64,000 nucleotides of DNA from Thermostichus sp047462415 (lineage in GTDB: Bacteria > Cyanobacteriota > Cyanobacteriia > Thermostichales > Thermostichaceae). Below the pieces are notes generated by a model. The model was not told where the DNA came from. It did no database searches and was given only the letters and a program-made list of their open reading frames with translations. Every line of letters begins with the position of its first letter. Position 1 is the first letter of the stretch. Shown one piece after another: positions 34,158-40,697 of the stretch. A program made the position numbers and the translations under genes. Location of the stretch: assembly GCF_047462415.1 (NCBI RefSeq), contig NZ_JANSJE010000016.1, positions 1-64,000 of the forward strand, written 5' to 3'.

Positions 34158-36524
34158 CTACAGTTGTGGGGGGCACCAGAAAAGATTGCGGCTAGAGACC
34201 CCCAAGGAATGGAGAATATCCCTCATGATCCCTGTGCAGTACTTCCAATGCTCGGGATCTGCACACATGCGGTCGGGGTTAAACTCCAAGTTGTAATGGA
34301 TAACATTGGGGATCCCTACAAACTCATCGGAAGACTGAAGGGAAATAACCAGCAACAAGAAAGGCTTGCCCCTGCGCTTAGCCGCCAGCTTATCTACCAA
34401 GTCAACAACAGCCTCTCGCCGGCAACCGCCTGTGCGCACGAACAAAACTTTATCGGCCTTTTCCAAGACATACAGAAAGCGCTTGGCGCGAGCTGTATAA
34501 CGAGTCCGCATCCGCTCGTGGATTGGATTCATATTCTGCAGTGGATCTTCCCCTTCTTCCACCTCATGGCCGAAAGAAAGACCTGTCCACTTGCTGTGAT
34601 AAATTCGCCTGTCTTCAGGGCTGTAGTGCAAATATTGCGGATCCCACATGCCCTGAAACTCGTGCTGGATCATATCGGCCACATCGGCCAAGTTGCTGGT
34701 GCGGGTCAGATCAAAAGGAAATGCAGGCCCGTCATATTCCAACTTGTAGAGCAGCATTCGCACCGCACAGCGATCCCCCAGGGGAACAACAGCAACGCGA
34801 TGAATATCAGATAAGGCGCATGTGTATTCCAATAGCATGACCGAGTTGGGAGCGGCCTTGACCCGGCTTTCCAACCCCCCTTCTCCAATCATCAACGTGC
34901 GGAAAGGAGCATCGCGATAGAGGGGATCCTCATAAACCCCTGGTGGCAGAGCTCTGAGGGCAGCCCGCACTTCCTTCCACATGGGGTGGATGTTGTACTC
35001 GTGATTGCTCCGATTGATCACGCACAGGCGAGGCCTGGGATCAGAAGAGCCTTTTGAAGATCCACTGAGCTTGAGCAGGATCAGGGATCCATCCTCGAAG
35101 ATCGTTTCTACTGCTTCTGCGGAAAAGAACTGAGCTATTGGGGAGAAGATGAGGTCGGCATCTGCAGGAATGGAGAGGGTGGTTTGAACCGAACTGTCCT
35201 CTTGTATGGAAAGTAAATGTAGGGTCTTGTCTCCTATCCTTGCATCGCTTCTGCCAATATACAGTCCCGGCTGCAGGCGTGATTTTTGGAAAGCAGTTTG
35301 CAAAGATTGCCAAGTTGGCGCAAGGGTATAAGGGTAGGGGGTTATATTCACGATGCGAAATTGATCTCTGCCTATTTCTGCAGCTACCCAAAAGCCATTG
35401 CCGTCTTCAAAAATGATTCGTTCTGCAGTGGATTGAGCCAGCTTTCCACGAGCCGACAGAACTTGGCCGGGATCCAAGAGCGAGAGATCGATGGCCTCAA
35501 ACATGACCTGATGCCCCCTGGAATTGGGGTGAGCGGGGTCAAAAGCAAGGTCTGGTTTCCAGCGGCCCTGGCCATTGTCTAGGATGGGCAGCCAATTGAA
35601 CACAGGGCATCCCCAACCGAGCATCTTTTGCTGAGTTTCCTGCAGAAGCAGATGCTGTTCTGGACCATAGTCGCCGTGAGGATAGACCCCTGCCAAGATG
35701 GGCAAAGCGCCTATATTTTGAATCTTCTCAATCAGGCGTCGCAGGCCGTTTTCAAACCGCCTTTGGACGGCACGTCGATGCTCCGGCAGAGCCGTGGCCA
35801 AGCCCTCATTTCCCAACGACAAGGCCACAATTACCACGTCCGGTTGTTCGGGAACGACAACTTGATCAAACCGTGCCAGCGTTCGGCTGACCGTAGCCCC
35901 CAATTCCGAGAGATTACGCACCCGATGGCCGTAGCGCTCCCGCAAGGCTTTCTGCAACAGCCAGGCCCAACCTCGCAATAGCCAGGCGCTGCACCCCAGG
36001 GCAACGGAGCTACCCAAAACAACTATCTTCAGTCCCGGCAAATCTTCAGGCTCAGGCTCAAGAATAGGGGTGGCAAAATAGCCGTAAGGACAGGAAGGGA
36101 TCCGGCCAAACTCGCCATCTTCCACGATCAAAACTGATGGCAAAGGCTGAGGCTCAAGCGGCACCCAGCGATTCCTATCGGCAGCTTCCCAAATAACTTC
36201 GCCATCGGCCTGAACGCGCAGATATCGGTACTCCACTCGAGGGGTCTCTTGAGGCCACTCCCCGGAGGATAGGGGGCCAGAAGTGCCATCTGCCGGGCCT
36301 AATGGCAACTCCACCCACCAGAGCGGATAACAAGCGGGATCCGTCTGCAGCCAAACACAGCGGCTCGGATCCCAGGCGCCCAACCGAGGGCTGGATCCCA
36401 CCAGGGCAATTCGATCACCGGGCTGAGTGGTGGCGCGAACTTGGAAACGATACATTTTTTTGGAAGTTTTTGGAGGAGGGGGAGAGGAACTTCTCCGGAC
36501 TTGCCGGTAAACAGACATACTCAA
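34158..36524 (-). CDS. Multidomain protein: CBM20 + SGNH hydrolase + tandem unknown repeats + DUF1796-like domain
   Basis: 788 residues, no signal peptide. Residues 24-122 look like a starch-binding CBM20 domain (FQVRATTQPGDRIALVGSSP, LGAWDP, VEYRYLRVQADGEVIWE, NRWVP). Residues 165-355 look like an SGNH/GDSL hydrolase (IVVLGSSVALGCSAW as block I, LSLGNEG, and DPAHPNSRGH as the Asp-His block). Residues 368-460 and 472-567 are two copies of a 90-residue unit (IFEDG...FRIVNITPYPY / LCVINRSNHEY...W..LQTAF / WKEVRAALRALPPGVY). Residues 576-730 resemble DUF1796, proposed to be papain-like (PLGDRCAVRMLLYKLEYDGPAFPFD, SFGHE). The DNA looks more AT-rich than its surroundings. Function unknown; glycan or glycogen modification is a guess. 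It stands alone between a tRNA and a histidine kinase. Confidence 0.75.
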   Translation of the reverse strand: MSMSVYRQVRRSSSPPPPKTSKKMYRFQVRATTQPGDRIALVGSSPRLGAWDPSRCVWLQTDPACYPLWWVELPLGPADGTSGPLSSGEWPQETPRVEYRYLRVQADGEVIWEAADRNRWVPLEPQPLPSVLIVEDGEFGRIPSCPYGYFATPILEPEPEDLPGLKIVVLGSSVALGCSAWLLRGWAWLLQKALRERYGHRVRNLSELGATVSRTLARFDQVVVPEQPDVVIVALSLGNEGLATALPEHRRAVQRRFENGLRRLIEKIQNIGALPILAGVYPHGDYGPEQHLLLQETQQKMLGWGCPVFNWLPILDNGQGRWKPDLAFDPAHPNSRGHQVMFEAIDLSLLDPGQVLSARGKLAQSTAERIIFEDGNGFWVAAEIGRDQFRIVNITPYPYTLAPTWQSLQTAFQKSRLQPGLYIGRSDARIGDKTLHLLSIQEDSSVQTTLSIPADADLIFSPIAQFFSAEAVETIFEDGSLILLKLSGSSKGSSDPRPRLCVINRSNHEYNIHPMWKEVRAALRALPPGVYEDPLYRDAPFRTLMIGEGGLESRVKAAPNSVMLLEYTCALSDIHRVAVVPLGDRCAVRMLLYKLEYDGPAFPFDLTRTSNLADVADMIQHEFQGMWDPQYLHYSPEDRRIYHSKWTGLSFGHEVEEGEDPLQNMNPIHERMRTRYTARAKRFLYVLEKADKVLFVRTGGCRREAVVDLVDKLAAKRRGKPFLLLVISLQSSDEFVGIPNVIHYNLEFNPDRMCADPEHWKYCTGIMRDILHSLGVSSRNLFWCPPQL

Positions 36525-36784
36525 GCAGTCGGCTTACTACCCTGCCGGCAACTTGCAAGAGAAAGCAGAGGCTGGGATCCAGTTCCGCCTCATCTGTCTT
36601 AGTCCTGACTTTGCTTTTAAAGAGAAATTCTGAAATCCGGAAACAGAAAATGACGGAAAGTCAGAAAAAGAGCCTCGGCTCAAAAGTAAGGCTATTAAGC
36701 CAGGATGTTTGCAGTAAAGAGTAGACTGAACTTTAGCCTTAGTTTAACATACTGTCCAAGGATTGTCTGTTTTCTAGAGCACCT
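36525..36784. other. AT-rich intergenic region upstream of the multidomain gene
   Basis: 260 bp between the histidine kinase stop and the multidomain gene, clearly more AT-rich than the coding regions. I see no convincing promoter, RNA or repeat in it; it presumably holds the promoter of the 34158-36524 gene. Confidence 0.3.
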
Positions 36785-38119
36785 TTAGACAGTTTCTGGA
36801 GTGCAAGTTTCCAATCGTCGCTGGGGCAAAATCACCTCAAAGGTGGATCCCTGCCCCACCTTGCTCTCAACCCGCACCTGTCCCCGGTGCTGCTCGGCGA
36901 TGCTTTTGACAATGGCCAGCCCCAAACCTGAGCCCGACCGCCGATTGGGATCCCCGCTGCGGGCCGGATCCACCCGATAGAAACGGTCGAACAGGTGGGG
37001 CAGTGCCTGGGGTGGGATCCCCGGCCCGGTATCTTGCACCTGCAGCACCAGTTCTGGGGATCCGGAGCGCAGCCGCTGTTTTAGCCGCACCTGCACCTCG
37101 CCGCCGGGGGGGGTGTGGAGAAGGGCGTTTTCGATTAGGTTGGTGAACAGGCGGGCCAGTTGCTCTTCATCCCCCCAAAAGGCAAAGGGATCCCCTCCTG
37201 TCTCCTCTGGGGGGGCGGCCATATCCAGCTTTAGACGGATCCCTTTTTGGTTGGCCAAGCCCTGCAACTCTTCCACCACCTGCAGCAGCAGAGCATCCAG
37301 GGCACAGCAGCGGGGCTGGAAAGGCACCATGCCGCTGTCGTGGCGGGCCAGAAACAGCAGGTCGTCCACCAGCCGGCCCAGCCGCAGGCACAGCCGCTCC
37401 ACCATCTGCCAGCGCTGGCGGGTGTCGGCATCCAATTGGGAGTCTGCCAAAGCCACCTGTACCGTGGTCTGGATGCTGGCCAAGGGGCTGCGCAGCTCGT
37501 GGGAGGCATCGGCGGTAAATTGCTTGAGCTGCTGGTAAGACTGGCGGATGGGCTGCATGGCCAAACCGGAGAGCAGCCAGCCGATTCCTCCTACACAGGC
37601 CAAACTGGCCGCTACCCAGAGGCTGAGATCCCGAATGAGCTGGCGTGTCGGCTTGCTCACCTCAAACCAGGGGTGGCTGACCCGCAAATACCCCAGCAGC
37701 TTCCCACTGGCCAGGATCGGCTCGGTGAACTGGCGCAGCCAATACCCAGGCGCGATGCGGGCGGTGTGCAGGGATCCCTCCGTCAGCAGGGGGGCAGGGA
37801 TGCCGCCGGGCACGGTGGACCAGATGAGGGATCCCTGGGGATCAAACCACTCCAGGTCGATGTGGTCGTCTGCTAGGGTGCTGGGATCATCCCGAAAGCT
37901 GGCTTCCAAGCTGTGGCGGGCCTGCTGCGGGTCCAAGAGGCTCTCGTCCACCACCAGGGAGCGCTCGACAATTTCCACCACATGGCCCAGCGTGTCGTCC
38001 ACCCGCTCAATCAGGGTTGACTGCACATACCAGTAGAAGCTGCCGGCAAACAGCAACAAAAACACCCCCGTTACCACCGTGTACCAGAGGGCCAGCCACC
38101 GCCGCGTTGCCTGGAACAT
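36785..38119 (-). CDS. Two-component sensor histidine kinase (orphan)
   Basis: Classic membrane sensor kinase, 444 residues. Two transmembrane helices (residues of about 10-32 and 166-188) flank a periplasmic sensor region; the HisKA box is FTADASHELRSPLASIQ with His207 as phosphoacceptor; the HATPase domain has NLIENALLHTPPGG (N box), DTGPGIPPQALPHLFDRFYRVDPARS (G1/F) and GSGLGLAIVKSIAEQHRG (G2). It resembles the RppB/NrsS metal- and redox-responsive kinases of Synechocystis, which are paired with a response regulator, but no regulator gene is adjacent. It begins 24 bp after miaE, so they may be co-transcribed. Confidence 0.92.
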   Translation of the reverse strand: MFQATRRWLALWYTVVTGVFLLLFAGSFYWYVQSTLIERVDDTLGHVVEIVERSLVVDESLLDPQQARHSLEASFRDDPSTLADDHIDLEWFDPQGSLIWSTVPGGIPAPLLTEGSLHTARIAPGYWLRQFTEPILASGKLLGYLRVSHPWFEVSKPTRQLIRDLSLWVAASLACVGGIGWLLSGLAMQPIRQSYQQLKQFTADASHELRSPLASIQTTVQVALADSQLDADTRQRWQMVERLCLRLGRLVDDLLFLARHDSGMVPFQPRCCALDALLLQVVEELQGLANQKGIRLKLDMAAPPEETGGDPFAFWGDEEQLARLFTNLIENALLHTPPGGEVQVRLKQRLRSGSPELVLQVQDTGPGIPPQALPHLFDRFYRVDPARSGDPNRRSGSGLGLAIVKSIAEQHRGQVRVESKVGQGSTFEVILPQRRLETCTPETV

Positions 38120-38143
38120 GGGGTTGCACGGGAAGGGGAGAGG

Positions 38144-38752
38144 TTAGCTGTGGACACGAGGCTCGGGGTGAAGGGTGGAGAGGATCTCGGCTTCCACCTG
38201 CAGCAAAGCGTCCAGCCGCTCCTGCACCGGCTCGGCGGGGAACTGTTCTAGCGCCAGATCCAAATACAACTGCCAGTGCCGCTCTTCAGCCGCCGCCAGC
38301 CAGAGGTAAAACTGCCGCAGCTCCGGGTCGGGGACGTGGATCCCCAGCAGGCCTAGGCGTTCGTGGCTGCGGGCCTCGATGATGGCGGCCACTAGCAGTG
38401 CATCCAAGAGATGCTCCGGCTCGGAGCGGCGTAGGTGCTGGTTGAGGCGGCTGGCATAGGGAGCAGCCGAGAGGGGCCTGATCGGGATCCCCAGCCGTTG
38501 CAGGTGCCGGTGAACCCGCTCAAAGTGCTGCAGCTCCTCCCGCGCCAGTGGTGAAAGGGCTTCCACCAGCCGCCCGTTGGCCGGGTAGCGAAACAGCAAA
38601 CTGAGGGCATTGCCCGCTGCTTTCTTCTCGCAGTTGGCGTGATCTAGCAAAATCAGGTCGAGGTGGCGAATGGCCTGCTCGATCCAGGCCGCGGAAGTTG
38701 GCGAGGCCAGTTGTAGCGTCGGCACAGGGTCAGAAGAGGTTGCAGGGATCAA
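38144..38752 (-). CDS. miaE: tRNA-(ms2io6A37) hydroxylase MiaE
   Basis: Non-haem diiron enzyme that hydroxylates the isopentenyl group of ms2i6A37 in tRNA. 202 residues with the ferritin-like ligands: LLDHANCEKKAAGNAL, REELQHFERVHRHL (ExxH), IEARSHERLGLL (ExxxH region) and AAEERHWQLYLDLA (ExxH). The C-terminal region matches MiaE rather than generic ferritins. It is upstream of the histidine kinase on the same strand. Confidence 0.92.
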   Translation of the reverse strand: MIPATSSDPVPTLQLASPTSAAWIEQAIRHLDLILLDHANCEKKAAGNALSLLFRYPANGRLVEALSPLAREELQHFERVHRHLQRLGIPIRPLSAAPYASRLNQHLRRSEPEHLLDALLVAAIIEARSHERLGLLGIHVPDPELRQFYLWLAAAEERHWQLYLDLALEQFPAEPVQERLDALLQVEAEILSTLHPEPRVHS

Positions 38753-38892
38753 CAGCTTCCAAGTTGACCCATCCCGCCCGCTGCGGGAGCAGGGAACGGA
38801 ACTGGGTCAATCGGATCTTAGCCTTGCCAGCGTACCCCTTTCTGCTAACTCCTAGATCCCGTCTGATGCTCTGGCAGCAGTTGTCCTTATCC

Positions 38893-39018
38893 CCGGCCCC
38901 TCTCCCAGAGAGAGTCAGCCCAAGCGCTCCGCGCCGCTCACGCGACCACCCCCAGCCCCTCTCCCAGAGGGAGTCAGCCCTCACCCCCAGCCCCTCTCCC
39001 AGAGGGAGAGGGGAGTTG
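38893..39018. repeat. Tandem GC-rich repeat block with CCCCTCTCCC hairpin
   Basis: Three units of about 35 bp containing GCCCCTCTCCCAGAG, beginning near 38893, 38949 and 38984. The last forms a perfect 10-bp hairpin (CCCCTCTCCC 38991-39000, AGA, GGGAGAGGGG 39004-39013). Between units one and two the 24-nt dispersed element is inserted (38922-38945). This block fills most of the 318-bp gap between miaE and the DAHP synthase gene; the rest shows nothing recognisable. Confidence 0.7.
38922..38945 (-). repeat. 24-nt dispersed element, copy 3 (intergenic)
   Basis: Related to the copies in holB, hisZ and the adaptor gene (5 of 24 differences from the hisZ copy). It interrupts a tandem repeat: the flanks GTCAGCCC and CACCCCCAG are joined by a single T in the neighbouring unit, so the empty site is visible. 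Confidence 0.6.
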
Positions 39019-39070
39019 CACTGCTGCCGAGCACAACTTTATTGCCTTGCTTGGGTCTTGCGGGGCTTTT

Positions 39071-40156
39071 TTAGTGATTCAAAGCCAAGGTTTTCCCTGC
39101 TACGACTGCTGCCATCTCCTGCAACAGATCCTCGGTCTCCTCCCAGCCGATGCAGCCGTCGGTGATGGAAACGCCGTACTTGAGTGGTGCCCCTTCCTGC
39201 CAGGTTTGCTTGCCTGGGTTGAGGTTGCTCTCCAGCATCAGCCCCATCAAGGCCCGCTGCCCTGCTTGGTACTGCCGCAGCACTGCCCGACAGACGGCTC
39301 CCTGCTGGCGGTAGTCTTTGTGGGAGTTGTCGTGGGAGCAGTCCACCATCACCGAGCGCGGGATCCCTTGATCCTTCATCAGCAGCGCCGCCCGCGCCAC
39401 ATCTTCCGGGCCGTAGTTGGTCTTGCCGCCGCCGCCGCGCAACACAATGTGCCGGTCTGGGTTGCCGGTGGTTTTCACCAGGGCCGTCATGCCGTCTTGG
39501 CCGATGCCCAGAAAACTGTGGGGGTGACTGGCGGAGAGAATGGCGTTGAGGGCAATTTCCAGCCGCCCGTCGGTGCCATTTTTGAAGCCCACGGGCATAG
39601 AGAGGCCACTGGCCATTTCCCGGTGGGTCTGGCTTTCGATGGTTCGGGCGCCGATGGCCGCCCAGCTCACCAGGTCTGCGGTGTATTGGGGAGTTACCGG
39701 ATCCAACATTTCTGTGGCACAGGGCAAGCCCAGCTCGTTGATCTGCAATAGGATGGAACGGGCCAGTTGCAAGCCAGTGGCAATATCGCAGGAGCCGTCC
39801 AGGTGGGGATCATTAATGAGGCCCTTCCAGCCCACTGTGGTGCGCGGCTTCTCAAAATAGGTGCGCATCACAATCACCAGGTGCTCGCGGGTTCGATCGG
39901 CCACCCGCTTGAGGCGGTGGGCATACTCCAAGGCCGCTTCGGGATCGTGGATGGAACAGGGGCCGACAATCACCACCAAGCGATGGAGATCCCGCCCGTG
40001 GATGATGTCGCGGATGGCTTGCCGCGTGGAGAGCACCACTTGGGCTGCCGTTTCCGTCAGCGGCAGCTTGGCCTTGACAGCAGCAGGGGCAATCAAGGGA
40101 GTCACCTCTTGGATGTTGCAGTTGTCGGTTTGGGGGGGCATAGAACTGTCCTTCAT
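39071..40156 (-). CDS. 3-deoxy-7-phosphoheptulonate synthase (DAHP synthase, AroG/F type)
   Basis: First enzyme of the shikimate pathway, condensing PEP and erythrose-4-phosphate. Class I AroAI-alpha type: LVVIVGPCSIHDPEAALEYAHRLK, RTYFEKPRTTVGWKGLINDPHLDGS, LSWAAIGARTIESQTHREMASGLSMPVGFKNGTDG, LRGGGGKTNYG and MVDCSHDNSHKDYRQQ (metal-binding Cys and His residues). ATG 40156 gives 361 residues; ATG 40204, only 10 nt after the terminator stem, would add 16. Upstream lie an aromatic-rich leader peptide and a terminator, so expression is probably controlled by attenuation. Which aromatic amino acid inhibits the enzyme cannot be read from the sequence. Confidence 0.95.
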   Translation of the reverse strand: MKDSSMPPQTDNCNIQEVTPLIAPAAVKAKLPLTETAAQVVLSTRQAIRDIIHGRDLHRLVVIVGPCSIHDPEAALEYAHRLKRVADRTREHLVIVMRTYFEKPRTTVGWKGLINDPHLDGSCDIATGLQLARSILLQINELGLPCATEMLDPVTPQYTADLVSWAAIGARTIESQTHREMASGLSMPVGFKNGTDGRLEIALNAILSASHPHSFLGIGQDGMTALVKTTGNPDRHIVLRGGGGKTNYGPEDVARAALLMKDQGIPRSVMVDCSHDNSHKDYRQQGAVCRAVLRQYQAGQRALMGLMLESNLNPGKQTWQEGAPLKYGVSITDGCIGWEETEDLLQEMAAVVAGKTLALNH

Positions 40157-40213
40157 CGTGGGCAAGATTGTGTGCAAGGGATGGGAAGTGAGGGAATGGA
40201 GCATCGAGCCATC

Positions 40214-40244
40214 AAAAAAGCCCTGGCACTGGGCTCAGGGCTTC
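40214..40244 (-). terminator. Intrinsic terminator in the DAHP synthase leader (attenuator)
   Basis: On the - strand: AAGCCCTG, 10-nt loop, CAGGGCTT followed by a run of T (six in total). It lies between the leader peptide and the structural gene, with no other gene upstream for it to terminate. The 5' arm (40236-40244) can alternatively pair with segment 2 of the leader (40296-40301). Confidence 0.75.
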
Positions 40245-40277
40245 AGGACTGACTCGGGTAAACCTAGGCTCTATAGT

Positions 40278-40352
40278 TTACGCGCCACCCTTCCGCCCTG
40301 GTCGTTGCCAGGGAAAGCTAAAGTAGCCAAAAAAGGGAGCGCGCCAGGTCAT
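40278..40352 (-). CDS. Aromatic-rich leader peptide of the DAHP synthase attenuator
   Basis: A 24-codon frame, ATG at 40352-40350 and TAA at 40280-40278, too short to be noticed as a gene. It has Trp3, Phe7, Phe8, Tyr10, Phe11, Phe13 and Trp15 (starts MTWRAPFFGYFSF), that is seven aromatic residues in 15. Codons 14-15 (CCC TGG) and 18-19 (CCA GGG) form the 6-bp stem 1:2; segment 2 can pair with the terminator 5' arm. A ribosome waiting at the Phe/Tyr codons 7-13 would mask segment 1 and free segment 2 to act as antiterminator. The ribosome-binding site is weak (CTGAAG). Confidence 0.7.
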   Translation of the reverse strand: MTWRAPFFGYFSFPWQRPGRKGGA

Positions 40353-40387
40353 CTTCAGGGGAAGGAACTCGGAATCTGTACGAGATG

Positions 40388-40429
40388 AGTATAGCGGAAG
40401 TATACCCAAAAAGAAACTGGATTTACCAA
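40388..40429 (-). promoter_or_regulatory. Candidate promoter of the DAHP synthase leader
   Basis: Two TATACT hexamers on the - strand (40399-40404 and 40388-40393) with TTGGTA (40424-40429) or TTTCTT (40411-40416) as -35 candidates. Transcription would begin about 30 nt before the leader-peptide ATG. Confidence 0.4.
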
Positions 40430-40697
40430 GACGGGTTCAGGTTCTGGGTCGCTCCCAGGGTTCCCAGGCGCAGCCCAGAGGACGGTTTTCTCCCACCCAG
40501 ATCAAGAAGCTTGCCCGCTCCGTAGCCATCACTCTGCGACGCTGTTGCAAGCGGGGCGAGGAGAAAAGCTTCAGGGCGGTGAGGGACTTCTTTCCGCTGC
40601 CTCAGCCCGACAAGGTCGCAGCGGCGAAAGCCCCGCAAGCCCGGTGGAAATCAAGAAAGTCAGCAGAACTCTGGGCTTCTGTCCTAGGAAACAGTTT
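40430..40697. other. Non-coding stretch between adaptor gene and DAHP synthase promoter
   Basis: Short frames exist on both strands but none looks like a protein. A 7-bp stem CCGCTGC/GCAGCGG spans about 40597-40627. No known RNA family is recognised. Confidence 0.3.

Noticed and set aside
36302..36724. 140-codon + strand frame overlapping the 5' end of the multidomain gene
   Set aside because: It overlaps the CBM20-like coding region and has no recognisable motif.
38893..39018. CRISPR-like tandem repetition
   Set aside because: Repeats are contiguous and imperfect without unique spacers; no cas genes in the window.
39042..39069. GC-rich stem followed by TTTTTT on the + strand just past the DAHP synthase stop
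   Set aside because: The T-run is on the wrong strand for the DAHP synthase transcript and no + strand gene lies upstream.
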